A DNA stretch of 64,000 bases from Sphingobacterium sp. N143 (GTDB lineage Bacteria; Bacteroidota; Bacteroidia; Sphingobacteriales; Sphingobacteriaceae), in contig NZ_JACAIS010000008.1 in assembly GCF_030325625.1 (NCBI RefSeq), positions 186,001 through 250,000 of the forward strand, in the 5' to 3' direction. A program made the position numbers and the translations under genes. Below are positions 1 through 8,849 of this stretch, in pieces. A model generated the notes under the pieces. The model saw nothing but the letters and a program-made list of their open reading frames with translations, made no database searches and was not told the DNA's origin. Every line of letters starts with the position of its first letter. Position 1 is the stretch's first letter.

Positions 1-282
1 GAACTCAAAGCCCTGGCCGACTCCAAAAACATCACCCTGCCTGCGGCAGTGGCTTCCGAACAGCAGCAAGTCAAGGACAAGCTGACCAGCAAGCCTGCAA
101 GTGAGTTTGACAAAGCCTATATCGCCGATATGGTCGAAGATCATGAAAAGGACGTCAAGCTTTTTGAAGATGCGAGCAAAAACCTGAAGGATCCAGACCT
201 GAAGGCCTTTGTTGACAAGACCCTGCCGACCCTGCGCAACCACCTGGATCATAGTAAACGCCTAAACGGTCAGTTGAAGTAA
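1..282 (+). CDS. DUF4142 family protein, C-terminal part (cut by window edge)
   Basis: The frame is open from base 1, so the gene starts outside the window; an internal GTG at 49 is not needed as a start. The visible part is helical and hydrophilic. It has the DUF4142 pattern of an acidic D-x-V-x-D-H-x-K-x-V helix (ADMVEDHEKDVKLFED) and a closing T-L-P-x-L-x-x-H-L helix near the end. DUF4142 proteins are ferritin-like helical bundles, usually periplasmic and common in Bacteroidota; their function is unknown. The signal peptide region lies outside the window. Confidence 0.8.
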   Translation, partial: ELKALADSKNITLPAAVASEQQQVKDKLTSKPASEFDKAYIADMVEDHEKDVKLFEDASKNLKDPDLKAFVDKTLPTLRNHLDHSKRLNGQLK

Positions 283-355
283 TCATTTGTGCTTTAGCAT
301 TGTGCATCAGCAAATATTCTGATATATTTACGGTCATACACTGTCAACTGAAACT

Positions 356-1075
356 ATGAAACCGTGCAAGCTTGCCGTGCTTTTCTTTGGGATATTTGCT
401 ATTTCGGGACTAAAGGCACAAGAAAAACCCAATTTGATCAAATTGAACCTCCTGCCCCTTGTCGTGGGCAATGTGGCCATCGAATATGAGCGGCCCATCC
501 AGGAACGTATCTCCCTGAATGGTACCCTAAGCTGGTGGCCCACATCCGGTTTGCCTTTAAAATCACTTTGGGATTCGGCCATCGAGGATGAATACAATAT
601 CCTGGGCAACGCCCGGTTGGGTGCTTTTTCGCTGGCTCCGGAAATCCGCTTTTACCTGGGCCACAAAGGAGCACCCCGGGGTTTCTACCTTGCCCCCTTT
701 TTTAAGTATTCCAACTACAGACTCAGCACCACGATCACCGTGGATCAGCCCGAGTATCAACGCAGTGTGACGCTCTCGGGGGCACTGAACGCCTTTACCG
801 TCGGTGCGGCAATCGGCAGCCAGTGGCGGCTCAGTGAGGCCATCTACCTGGACTGGCGTATCATTGGCCCCAATTATGGCTTTAACAACGGCCAATTTGA
901 CGGCAAGACCCCACTCAATGCCAACGAACAAAAAGAGATCCAGAAACAACTGGACGACTTTGATATCGAGATCCTCAAGTTAAAGAAAGAAGTCAACGCA
1001 GATGGCGTAAGTATCCGTACCACAGGACCTTTTGGAGGATTCCGCACCGCATTATCCGTTGGGTACCGGTTTTAG
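356..1075 (+). CDS. Outer-membrane beta-barrel-like protein (DUF3575-like)
   Basis: 239 residues with a clear signal peptide (hydrophobic residues 6-18, ending near LKAQ, residue 21). The mature part has alternating amphipathic strands (VAIEYERPI, LAPEIRFYLG, GFYLAPFFKY) and ends in an aromatic residue (GYRF), as outer-membrane barrels do. The early phrase NLLPLVVGNVAIEYERPI resembles DUF3575 outer-membrane proteins of Bacteroidota. A charged helical stretch at residues 188-213 (NEQKEIQKQLDDFDIEILK) is probably a periplasmic or surface insertion. It is not clearly in an operon with its neighbours; the next gene starts 40 bases downstream. The function is unknown. Confidence 0.7.
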   Translation: MKPCKLAVLFFGIFAISGLKAQEKPNLIKLNLLPLVVGNVAIEYERPIQERISLNGTLSWWPTSGLPLKSLWDSAIEDEYNILGNARLGAFSLAPEIRFYLGHKGAPRGFYLAPFFKYSNYRLSTTITVDQPEYQRSVTLSGALNAFTVGAAIGSQWRLSEAIYLDWRIIGPNYGFNNGQFDGKTPLNANEQKEIQKQLDDFDIEILKLKKEVNADGVSIRTTGPFGGFRTALSVGYRF

Positions 1076-1115
1076 AATGTTTTTATTTATATTTTTGTGA
1101 TAAAGACAAGACCAT

Positions 1116-1976
1116 ATGCTTAAATTATTCTACTGTGCAGCGGTGCTGGTACTGGGCCTGACCAAAACGTGTTCTACCGGCAATCCAGCTGCTTCAAGCG
1201 AAAACAAGCCCCGTCCGGGCTGGTTACAGTCAGCATACAGCGATGCCGTACTGATCGAGGCAGAAAACTCCAGCGAGCTGGATGGAACCTACCTGATCAA
1301 TCAGCCCGTCGATTTCAATCCCGATAGCCTGGCTGTCTTTTTTGTGATGGCCAAACTGCCGCCCGAACTTTTCAAAAACAGCGATGAGTTTTATCCCGAG
1401 CTGAAGGAATTTATCCTGATCGTTCCCGATTTTGAATTTTATAATCGGTTAGCCGAAGAGTCGAGCAAACGGGGCATTACAGCCGAGCCGGCCACCACAA
1501 ATTATTATTACCATGTCAAACGTGCAGATGGCCAGGTGATGGTGGATAGCTACCATATTTCGGGCGAGGGCCATCCACAGCTCAAATATCGTGATCCTAT
1601 GGTTCCGAAGGACAAAATCGTTGTTTATCGGACCGAAAGCTACGGATCCGTCTGTTGCCCTAAAGATGAAAGGCGCGTACTTGAAGAACAAGATGCCCCT
1701 TTTATCCGTCAGTACGAGCAGCAGCATGACGTAAAAATCGAAGGCAGCTATCGGCAGGTCACTGGCAAGGAAGGTGAGCACAATAATTACTATACCCTGC
1801 AAGGGTTGGACATGAGCCAACAGCTGGCATTTCTGGTTGCCAAAAACAAACAGTGGCAATTGGAGGGCAAGACCCTTATCCCGACCACAGGCCTGCATGT
1901 CATCACGCCGGCGCTGATCCCGCTGGAGACCGAAGGAATCCGCAAGCTGCAACCGATCACCTATACAGAAAAGTAA
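1116..1976 (+). CDS. Exported protein of unknown function, possible lipoprotein
   Basis: 286 residues. A hydrophobic leader (residues 3-15) is followed by Cys19 in the context LTKTC, a weak lipobox, so it may be a lipoprotein. I recognise no family. It has a tyrosine-rich stretch (TNYYYHVK), a Cys-Cys pair in GSVCCPKDERR and many acidic residues. It starts 40 bases after the barrel protein and may be cotranscribed with it. Its last eight codons (ITYTEK plus stop context) recur as a vestigial fragment at 5454-5476, which suggests a lost paralogue. Confidence 0.7.
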   Translation: MLKLFYCAAVLVLGLTKTCSTGNPAASSENKPRPGWLQSAYSDAVLIEAENSSELDGTYLINQPVDFNPDSLAVFFVMAKLPPELFKNSDEFYPELKEFILIVPDFEFYNRLAEESSKRGITAEPATTNYYYHVKRADGQVMVDSYHISGEGHPQLKYRDPMVPKDKIVVYRTESYGSVCCPKDERRVLEEQDAPFIRQYEQQHDVKIEGSYRQVTGKEGEHNNYYTLQGLDMSQQLAFLVAKNKQWQLEGKTLIPTTGLHVITPALIPLETEGIRKLQPITYTEK

Positions 1977-1979
1977 GCG
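1957..1979 (+). repeat. 23-base direct repeat, copy 1 (end of gene 1116-1976)
   Basis: These bases cover the codons for TYTEK and the stop of the gene at 1116-1976. They recur without mismatch at 5454-5476, inside an intergenic stretch, in the same orientation. Confidence 0.8.
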
Positions 1980-2097
1980 TGATTTCAATTATTATCCTTA
2001 TTTTGATCCTGCAATGATCGATTGATCCGCCCTAGGCCCGATCAGGATACAGGGCAAAGATCCCCGATCATTTAGCACGCCACCAAATATGATAATT

Positions 2098-3255
2098 ATG
2101 CTGAAGAAGTACCTTTTTATCCTGGCCAGCTGGCTGCTATTTGCAAGCGGCAGTACTGCCCAGGTCAAATTCAAGTTCAACAATGTGGACACGATCAGTC
2201 CGTTCAATCAACAGCTCATCACATTTTTTGGCCGGGCCATGGAAGCCAAGGCTACGGGAAAGCATGTTGCCAGTTTTTGGTACAGCGACAGCACGAGCAG
2301 TTTCCAGCTGCCACAGCAAGACAGCTATGAGTCCTGGATCTATGGGATGTATACCTATAAGCCGCAGACCATTATGGGCCTGTCCAAAATAGCTGACAAG
2401 CATTATAAAGTCAAGGTGATGTTGATCACCGACAAAGATAGCGTCAACAGCATGGTATACGCCATACAGAATTTTATCATCTGCGAAACCGCCGAGGGCC
2501 TCAAGATGCGGGATATCCTTGCCTTTCAGCTCGACAAAGCACAATACAAGCATATTGCGGACAAGTATTTCGATTTCTATGTCCCCGACGAACAGACATT
2601 TTCCAAAGCCCATATCCAGGAGATCAATGACTACGTCAAACGGATCGAGCAATATTTTGGCAAAAAGGTCCACTATAAACTCCGGTATGTCTATGCCCCC
2701 GGCTGTGAGGCCCTGTTCCAGTTGCGGGGATACGACTATGTGGCCAATATGATGTCGACCAAAAGCGATGTCTGCGGCCTGACCGATGTTAAGAATCGCA
2801 TCATGTTCAGTTCTTCGGCCCAACTCCACCAGCATGAGCTGCTGCGCCTGCTGACGGTCCTATTTCCCAAAGGGCCAGCGGTCCTAAAGGATGGCTTTAC
2901 CAATTTGGTCGGTGGAGCAGGCGGCAAACCGATCCTATACCACCTCCGCAAACTGGCGCCCTATATCCAACAGCATCCCGAGGTGTTGGATGACCTGGAA
3001 TCCTTTTACTATTACGACGACGAAACCAATCCACATTTTGTGTTCAATGCCATCGCGACCAATTATTTTATACAGCAGATGGGTGAGGATAAATTAAAAG
3101 AATGGATGAAACGCGAAGACCTGAGCCAGGAAAAGCTGGTCGATTTCCTGAAAAACCATTGCGCTGTCAGCGACAGCAAAGCCTTTTTCCTGGAACAATT
3201 CAAACGCTATGCCGAGGGGACAGCAGACCTGGAGTACAGTAAGATTTTAAACTAA
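2098..3255 (+). CDS. Secreted protein of unknown function
   Basis: An ATG at 2089 is also in frame, but starting at 2098 gives a normal signal peptide (LKKYLFILASWLLFASGSTAQ-type leader), so I prefer it. About 385 residues, no membrane segment after the leader. The mature part is helical with charged and aromatic residues. A central helix contains HQHELLRLL, loosely like a zinc-peptidase HExxH helix but lacking the second histidine, so catalysis cannot be claimed. There is no homologue nearby, and the neighbouring genes do not suggest a pathway. Confidence 0.7.
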   Translation: MLKKYLFILASWLLFASGSTAQVKFKFNNVDTISPFNQQLITFFGRAMEAKATGKHVASFWYSDSTSSFQLPQQDSYESWIYGMYTYKPQTIMGLSKIADKHYKVKVMLITDKDSVNSMVYAIQNFIICETAEGLKMRDILAFQLDKAQYKHIADKYFDFYVPDEQTFSKAHIQEINDYVKRIEQYFGKKVHYKLRYVYAPGCEALFQLRGYDYVANMMSTKSDVCGLTDVKNRIMFSSSAQLHQHELLRLLTVLFPKGPAVLKDGFTNLVGGAGGKPILYHLRKLAPYIQQHPEVLDDLESFYYYDDETNPHFVFNAIATNYFIQQMGEDKLKEWMKREDLSQEKLVDFLKNHCAVSDSKAFFLEQFKRYAEGTADLEYSKILN

Positions 3256-3339
3256 TATTACATTCGTTTCGAGTTTTGCCAACCTTTTCAAAATCTGGAA
3301 TGTTATATTAAAAAAAATATACCCGCTACATTCTTAGCA

Positions 3340-3876
3340 ATGATAAATAAAGAAATTTATACGATTGGTCATTCGACACATCCAGCTGAAGAATTTTTGA
3401 ACATGTTGGATTCATTTGGGATCACGATGCTAGTTGATATCCGAAGACACCCAGGCTCGAAAAGATATCCGCAATTTAATCAAGTGAACTTAAAAGAAAT
3501 GCTGAATAATCATTACATAGGCTATAAACATATTGAAGAACTTGGCGGCCGAAGGAAAGTAGAAAAGAACAGCAATAATACGGGCTGGAAAAATCTATCC
3601 TTTCGGGGCTATGCAGATTACATGGAAACGAAAGAATTTGAGAGTGGCGTTGAAATGCTAGAAGGACTAGCTCTGCAACAAAAGACGGTCTTTATGTGTT
3701 CAGAAGCGGTATGGTGGAGCTGTCACCGCGCATTGGTTTCCGATTATCTTAAGCTTCACGGTTGGAAGGTTTGGCATATAATGGCCGTACATAAAGCAGT
3801 TGAACACCCCTATACCTCCGTTGTGAAGATCAAGGATGGAAAACTAGATTATACAGAGAACACCCTTTTTGATTGA
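3340..3876 (+). CDS. DUF488 domain-containing protein
   Basis: 178 residues. It shows the DUF488 hallmarks: the N-terminal YTIGHSTHPAEEF, then VDIRRHPGSKRYPQFN, an ELGGRRKV loop, and the C-terminal MCSEAVWWSCHRALVSDYL with conserved Cys and CHR. Family members are small cytoplasmic proteins, widespread and without an established reaction. The ATG at 3340 follows an A-rich leader with no obvious Shine-Dalgarno sequence, which is normal in Bacteroidota. The stop lies just before the next gene, so the two are probably cotranscribed. Confidence 0.9.
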   Translation: MINKEIYTIGHSTHPAEEFLNMLDSFGITMLVDIRRHPGSKRYPQFNQVNLKEMLNNHYIGYKHIEELGGRRKVEKNSNNTGWKNLSFRGYADYMETKEFESGVEMLEGLALQQKTVFMCSEAVWWSCHRALVSDYLKLHGWKVWHIMAVHKAVEHPYTSVVKIKDGKLDYTENTLFD

Positions 3877-3881
3877 TAGAA

Positions 3882-4094
3882 ATGGAAAAGAAATTTAAAA
3901 TTGGAGATAAAGTTACTTGGCATTCAGAAGCTGGAAAGGTTTCGGGAACAATTATAAAAATACATACCAGTGACTTTGACTATAAAGGGTACACTCATCA
4001 TGCCTCTCCAGAAGACCCTCAATATGAAATCAAGAGCAATAAAACATCCCATATTGCTGCACATAAAAGCAAAGCGTTAACCTTAGAAAATTAG
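3882..4094 (+). CDS. DUF2945 family small protein
   Basis: 70 residues from the ATG at 3882; a TTG at 3873 is in frame but less likely. The pattern FKIGDKVTWHSEAGKVSGTI followed by YEIKSNKTSHIAAHKSKAL matches DUF2945, also called the HVA1/TUDOR-like family. These are small SH3-like barrel proteins of unknown biochemical role. It starts 5 bases after the DUF488 stop and so likely forms an operon with it. The pairing of these two small conserved genes hints at a linked function, but this is inference. Confidence 0.85.
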   Translation: MEKKFKIGDKVTWHSEAGKVSGTIIKIHTSDFDYKGYTHHASPEDPQYEIKSNKTSHIAAHKSKALTLEN

Positions 4095-4196
4095 TTAATC
4101 GACTTGTAAACGCATCTAAAGCCAATCATTACGCATTAAAGGGCGCTGGATCGGTACGGATAACATGGGTATTGTAAGATTTTAAACTAGGGTCTT

Positions 4197-5360
4197 TCAA
4201 TCAGCTACCTTGACCTTCGCCGCAAAGATCGCCTGCAATTTCTCATTCAGCCCCTCTCCCCGAAGGTCGCGGGCAATGATCTTCCCGTTTGGGTCCAGGA
4301 GGAAACTTGCCGGAATAGAATTTATACCATAACGCTTTGCCGCATGACTGTCCCAACCTTTCAGGTCAGAAACCTGTGGCCAGCTCAGGCCATCATCAGC
4401 GATCGCCTTGATCCATTTATCTTTTTGGGTGGCCCTGTCCAAGGATATGCCCAAGATCTCGAGGCCCAGATCTTTGTATTTGGCATATTGCGCCACCAGG
4501 TTGGGGTTCTCCTCCCGGCAGGGGCCACACCAGCTGGCCCAAAAATCGAGCAGCAGGTATTGATCCCGGAAATCGGATATCCGGAGGGTCTTGCCGGCTG
4601 GCGTCTGGAGCTCAAGGTCGGGCGCGATTTGTCCCACCTGCGTTTTGGTCGACGACTCCAGTTGCAAGGGTATTTCCTTGGCCAAAGGATATTTTAAGAG
4701 TTCCGGCGACAATCCTTTGTACACGGCAGCGGCTTCCTGCACAAATTTCTCCTGGCCAGCGACAAAAGACAGGCTGATTAGGCTGAGATAAGAGGAAGGA
4801 TGCGCACGGGCGAATGCCAAATGTACGCCATAGAGTTCATCCACCAGAGACTTCTCATTGCTCATAAATCTTTCACGGATGGTAGAATCAGCCTGTTGAT
4901 CGGCCGGAAGCGCATAAAACTCCTTATTCAGTGCGCTGAATTTGTCGTCAACAGCAGCCCGCATCTTTTTGAAACTGTCTTGGTCAGCATTGATCGGCGA
5001 CCCGCTGATCACGCTATTGTAAAGGGAGTCTTTTGCCCGCATTTCCATCGCTACAGGTTCCAAGTAGAAACGAATATAATCCATCCGCTCTTCGGGGGCA
5101 GGTTTCTCCACATACGGATTTTTATGGAGATAAAGGGACGCGGAAACGGGGTACGCCAGCCTTCCCGAAAATAGAAAGTTTCCGTCCTGGGAAACCGTGG
5201 AGTCAACGACAGACTTTCCTTCGATCTCATAGATCAGGAAAATTTTAGAACCATCTTTCAATTGATCCACCGTGCCCTTGATTTTATAGGGCTGCTGCGC
5301 AGCAACGAAAAAAGGAACAACAAAAATGAATGAAAGGAATAATCTTAGGGATCTGGCCAT
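4197..5360 (-). CDS. TlpA-like thiol:disulfide oxidoreductase with DUF4369 domain
   Basis: 387 residues. A signal peptide (residues 1-22) precedes a DUF4369-type N-terminal beta domain (about 24-120), a helical linker, and a C-terminal thioredoxin fold. The active site WASWCGPC places the cysteines at residues 278 and 281. Bacteroidota encode many such periplasmic or membrane-facing proteins; they reduce or isomerise disulfides, often beside SusC/SusD systems. This copy stands alone between convergent or unrelated genes. It has the same architecture, with CGPC at the same residue number, as the protein at 42908-44050. Confidence 0.92.
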   Translation of the reverse strand: MARSLRLFLSFIFVVPFFVAAQQPYKIKGTVDQLKDGSKIFLIYEIEGKSVVDSTVSQDGNFLFSGRLAYPVSASLYLHKNPYVEKPAPEERMDYIRFYLEPVAMEMRAKDSLYNSVISGSPINADQDSFKKMRAAVDDKFSALNKEFYALPADQQADSTIRERFMSNEKSLVDELYGVHLAFARAHPSSYLSLISLSFVAGQEKFVQEAAAVYKGLSPELLKYPLAKEIPLQLESSTKTQVGQIAPDLELQTPAGKTLRISDFRDQYLLLDFWASWCGPCREENPNLVAQYAKYKDLGLEILGISLDRATQKDKWIKAIADDGLSWPQVSDLKGWDSHAAKRYGINSIPASFLLDPNGKIIARDLRGEGLNEKLQAIFAAKVKVAD

Positions 5361-5453
5361 GCTATCAAGTTTATTTTCAGCTTATTCCTAAAGATAAGCA
5401 TTATTTTCAAATGATCTTATCCCATAGCTTCCAGCTCAGCCGAAAGCTCCCGT

Positions 5454-5476
5454 CACCTATACAGAAAAGTAAGCGC
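5454..5476 (+). repeat. 23-base direct repeat, copy 2 (vestigial gene end)
   Basis: Identical to 1957-1979. Read in the same frame it gives APVTYTEK and a stop, against QPITYTEK and a stop in the intact gene. Homology fades upstream, where an in-frame stop appears within about 15 codons. It looks like the last codons of a deleted paralogue. Confidence 0.7.
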
Positions 5477-5539
5477 AGCAGACCTGGCGTACAGCAGAAT
5501 CCTTGATTAGTTCCTGTACAACATAGCCTCAGCTGAGGA

Positions 5540-5998
5540 CTAGAGCTCCATGCGCATTTCCAATAGATTGGGTTTGAATCCCGCTTTGCTGTAGGCCTTC
5601 TTGGCGCTCTCATTCTGGTCATAGACCTCCAGCCGCACCTCTGTGATGTTTCTGTCCCTGGCCCAGCGCAGCAGGGCCTCCAGGATCAGCTTATTGATCC
5701 CCTGGCCACGGTATTCCGGGCTGACGTACATAAAACCCAGATGCGCATACAGCTCATACTTTTGATAGGCCTTGGCGCTGACGATCTTGGCATAGCCCGA
5801 TCCGACCAGCTCATCGCCGATGACGGCCACCAGCACCTCCGCGGTGGGTGATTGTATCAATTCCAGGAGGTCATAGTAATGGATCTCCCCTTCTTTTAAG
5901 GTATTATCAAAAGGCCGTTCGGCCGCTACGATACCCTGTTCAAATTCCACTAAGGTATCAATTTCATGTTCCAGTGCGGGTCTGATTTGTACTTCCAT
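5540..5998 (-). CDS. GNAT-family N-acetyltransferase
   Basis: 152 residues from the ATG at 5996-5998 (MEVQIRPALEHE). A further in-frame start lies 24 codons upstream, but that stretch does not look like a GNAT N-terminus. The acetyl-CoA-binding loop appears as YVSPEYRGQGINKLIL (R/Q-x-x-G-x-G/A type), followed by LEVYDQNESAKKAYSKAGF, typical of GNAT motif B. The acceptor substrate cannot be told from the sequence. It is a single gene, running leftward towards the TlpA gene with about 180 bases between them. Confidence 0.9.
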   Translation of the reverse strand: MEVQIRPALEHEIDTLVEFEQGIVAAERPFDNTLKEGEIHYYDLLELIQSPTAEVLVAVIGDELVGSGYAKIVSAKAYQKYELYAHLGFMYVSPEYRGQGINKLILEALLRWARDRNITEVRLEVYDQNESAKKAYSKAGFKPNLLEMRMEL

Positions 5999-6230
5999 CC
6001 TCACAAATATACTTAAATAGTACCCAAAAATCTTACTGCACTGCAGGGGCTTTGATCCGCATATTGTCATAAATAGACCAGCATCAGCAGGCAGTCATTT
6101 CCCAAGCTGCAGGCAAGCGGCAACGTTAAGGAGCATAGGTCAGCGGCTGTTTTTAATTTTTGTAAACCATTCTTTCCCGGAGGAGGTTCACTTTACAGAC
6201 AATAAACAGTTACTCAAATAAATCAACACT

Positions 6231-7115
6231 ATGACACTATTTAAGAACCCGCACAGCAAATATCCCGCACCACCATTTCCCAAGCAAGAGCAAGAAGTAC
6301 CTGGTACCGAGGCCCAGATGAAGCCCCAGGCCGACCATGGCGAAGAAAGTTATGTCGGCACCGGAAAGCTGGATGGCGCCCGGGCCCTGATTACCGGTGG
6401 TGATTCCGGCATTGGCCGTGCCATCGCCATTGCCTATGCCCGTGAGGGGGCCGATGTGGTCATCAATTATGGCTATACTGTCGAAGATGAGGATGCCGCC
6501 GAAACCGCCCGCTGGGTGGAGCGCGAAGGCCGCAAGGCTGTGCTCTCCAAAGGCGACATCCGGGATGAAGACTATTGCAACGAGCTGATTGAGCTCTGCG
6601 TGCAGCAACTGGGTGGAATTGATATCCTGATCAACAATGCCGCCTACCAGATGGCCCATAAGACGCTGGAAGAGCTCACTGCCGAGGAATGGGACCGCAC
6701 GTTTGAAACCAATATCCGGAGCATGTTTTACCTCTGCAAGGCCGCGGTGCCGCTGATGGCGCCGGGGAGCTCCATCATCAATACCGCTTCGGTCAACTCA
6801 TACCGTCCCAATGCCGTGCTGCTCGATTATGCTGCCTCCAAGGGTGCCATACAGAATTTTACGGCCAACCTGGCGCAGATACTGCTCGAGCAGGACAAAG
6901 GCATCCGGGTCAATGCCGTAGCCCCCGGCCCGGTATGGACACCCCTGATCCCCTCTACGATGCCCGAACCCGACAAATTCGGACAGGAAAGCCCGATCAA
7001 GCGGCCGGCACAGCCCGCAGAGATTGCCCCGGCCTATGTCTTTTTAGCTTCCGAACAGAGCAGCTATATTGCCGGCGCCACCCTGGCGGTGACTGGTGGC
7101 AAGATCGCCATCTAG
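6231..7115 (+). CDS. SDR oxidoreductase, general-stress (YhdF/GSP39) type
   Basis: 294 residues. An N-terminal extension of about 48 residues rich in proline and glutamine (NPHSKYPAPPFPKQEQEVPG) precedes the Rossmann domain. The nucleotide-binding motif TGGDSGIG is at 55-62, NNAA near 136-138, and the catalytic Tyr200/Lys204 in DYAASKGA. This N-terminal extension is typical of the bacterial stress-inducible SDR group; the substrate is unknown. A Rho-independent terminator follows directly. Confidence 0.9.
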   Translation: MTLFKNPHSKYPAPPFPKQEQEVPGTEAQMKPQADHGEESYVGTGKLDGARALITGGDSGIGRAIAIAYAREGADVVINYGYTVEDEDAAETARWVEREGRKAVLSKGDIRDEDYCNELIELCVQQLGGIDILINNAAYQMAHKTLEELTAEEWDRTFETNIRSMFYLCKAAVPLMAPGSSIINTASVNSYRPNAVLLDYAASKGAIQNFTANLAQILLEQDKGIRVNAVAPGPVWTPLIPSTMPEPDKFGQESPIKRPAQPAEIAPAYVFLASEQSSYIAGATLAVTGGKIAI

Positions 7116-7135
7116 CGGAATGTTTTAAAAAAAAA

Positions 7136-7162
7136 GGGACCGACGTATGCCAACGCGGTCCC
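7136..7162 (-). terminator. Repeated hairpin terminator, copy 1, for the susD-type gene
   Basis: Arms GGGACCG (7136-7142) and CGGTCCC (7156-7162) with a 13-base loop that can pair further through CGT/ACG. On the minus strand the hairpin runs into a T-tract (complement of 7127-7135), so it terminates the leftward susC/susD operon. The same 27 bases, loop included, recur at 39430-39456. Confidence 0.8.
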
Positions 7163-7169
7163 TAAAAAA

Positions 7170-7197
7170 GGTTATCCAAGTTGGATAGCCTTTTTTT
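7170..7197 (+). terminator. Rho-independent terminator for the SDR gene
   Basis: Arms GGTTATCCA (7170-7178) and TGGATAGCC (7182-7190) with one G-T pair, followed by seven Ts on the plus strand. It stops rightward transcription from the SDR at 6231-7115 before it enters the convergent susD gene. Confidence 0.85.
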
Positions 7198-7206
7198 CTG
7201 TTATTG

Positions 7207-8838
7207 TTATTGGTAACCCTGGTTTTGTGTAAACTCATCTTTATTGGTGATGGCATCTAGCTGCGCTTGCGGTATCGGCCGTACCTGGTGGTAATCCTGG
7301 ATATAAGTGGCGATATCAGGGTTGTGTGCTTTCACGCGTTCAACCAATTTTCCGGTGCGTTTAAGGTCAAACCAGCGGATCTGTTCGCCGGCAAACTCCC
7401 TTGCCCGTTCATCCAGGATAAAGTCCAGCGTCATCTGCGCCGCTGTTACCTTCATTTCTTCTTCCTTACCGGGCTGTGCTGCACGGGCACGGATCAAGTT
7501 GACCCAGTGTGCTGCCGAATCCCTATTGCCCAGACGCAGCTGCGCCTCGGCCGCATTGAGATAGAGCTCCGCAAAGCGTATAACAAACACATCTCGCGCA
7601 CTCTGCGCTTCATTGGACGAGGGGCGTGTCGGATCCAAAAATTTGCTGAGCGTCGGATACCGCAATTGATCTTTTACCTTCCCGTCGCTGGCATAAATAT
7701 AGTTCCGGTCGTATACCTTATAGGGTTTGCCCACATTGTTTACCATCCGGCGGGTAGCATACACAGCGGTATCGCCCAGTTTGACGGTTGCCGTCGGATT
7801 ATTCGAATAGAACACCTCTTTAAACGATGCGGCGTACCGGCTATCCCCTTCGGGATACAGATCCAGTAGGAAACGTGTTGGCATATAGCGGTTGAACGGC
7901 CGGCCATTTTCCAGGTCGCGCTGCATACCCGTCTCCGTGTCGTATTTCATGAGAAATAGTAGGTGCCCGTTGTTGCTGCCCCGGTTGTGTCCGAGGGGAT
8001 TCAATATTTCATCGCTTTTGTCATTTAGTGCCAGGTCGGTCGAATAGTTGACTGCATATACGACTTCTTTGTTTTTCAAGTTGCCCATCTTCCAGAGGTC
8101 TGCATAGTCTTTGAGCAGTTCAAAGCCAAAGTTCCCATTGATCACCGAGAGCGCATAATCATTGGCCTCCTTATATTTTCCATGAGACAGGTACACGCGG
8201 GACAAAAATGCCCGTGCAGCAGGATTGGTGACGCGGCCATAGTCTTCGGTGGTATTGGGCAGGTCCTTGATCGCGGCCAGCAGGTCGGCCTCAATGAGCT
8301 TGTAAAACTCTTCCGGAGCGGTTTTATTGGCAGTCGTGATGATGCCATTTGTTTCCGTCGTGGTCAGGTGCACGCCGCCCCAGGTCTGCAGGATATGCCA
8401 ATAGTAAAATGCCCGCAGAAAATGCAATTCGGCCAGCCGAACCGTTTTGGTACTCTCCGTTAGGCCAGCGTCATCGATGCGACCGATACCCGCGTTGCAG
8501 ACATTGACTGCCGAATACAATGCTTTCCACTCAGCTTCCAGGGCTCCATTGTTACCCTGAAGGTTGATATATTTCATCAGGTCAGGAAAAGTATCTCCTG
8601 CCCCGCTCATCCATAGGTCCGTGCCCATCTCCGATAAGCTGTATCCCTCTTCCTTGCCATACCACCAGCGTTGGTACGCATAGGCAGCATTCACCAGCGA
8701 CTCAAAGCCCTCCGGCGTCGCAAAAACAGATTCGGAGGTCAGCCCACTCGGATTGTATTCATCCAGGATTTTTGAGCAGCCCGACGAAGCGAGTACGACC
8801 ACAGCAGCTAACACGATATTTCTAATATTTCTTTTCAT
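7207..8838 (-). CDS. SusD/RagB-family nutrient-binding lipoprotein
   Basis: 543 residues. A lipoprotein signal (hydrophobic leader ending ASSGC, Cys20) is followed by the SusD sequence SKILDEYNPSGLTSESVFATPEGFESLVNAAYAYQ. It has TPR-like repeats (AELHFLRAFYYWHILQTWGGV) and the closing family motif VIRFAELYLNAAEAQLRLGN...WFDLKRTGKL. SusD proteins are surface lipoproteins that cap the partner SusC channel and bind the ligand. The partner ends 11 bases upstream. No glycosidase or other degradative gene accompanies the pair, so the substrate is open. Confidence 0.95.
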   Translation of the reverse strand: MKRNIRNIVLAAVVVLASSGCSKILDEYNPSGLTSESVFATPEGFESLVNAAYAYQRWWYGKEEGYSLSEMGTDLWMSGAGDTFPDLMKYINLQGNNGALEAEWKALYSAVNVCNAGIGRIDDAGLTESTKTVRLAELHFLRAFYYWHILQTWGGVHLTTTETNGIITTANKTAPEEFYKLIEADLLAAIKDLPNTTEDYGRVTNPAARAFLSRVYLSHGKYKEANDYALSVINGNFGFELLKDYADLWKMGNLKNKEVVYAVNYSTDLALNDKSDEILNPLGHNRGSNNGHLLFLMKYDTETGMQRDLENGRPFNRYMPTRFLLDLYPEGDSRYAASFKEVFYSNNPTATVKLGDTAVYATRRMVNNVGKPYKVYDRNYIYASDGKVKDQLRYPTLSKFLDPTRPSSNEAQSARDVFVIRFAELYLNAAEAQLRLGNRDSAAHWVNLIRARAAQPGKEEEMKVTAAQMTLDFILDERAREFAGEQIRWFDLKRTGKLVERVKAHNPDIATYIQDYHQVRPIPQAQLDAITNKDEFTQNQGYQ

Positions 8839-8849
8839 TTCTTTAGCAA

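Noticed and set aside
2800..2850. Zinc peptidase motif in the secreted protein at 2098
   Set aside because: HQHELLRLL lacks the HExxH spacing, so no metallopeptidase call.
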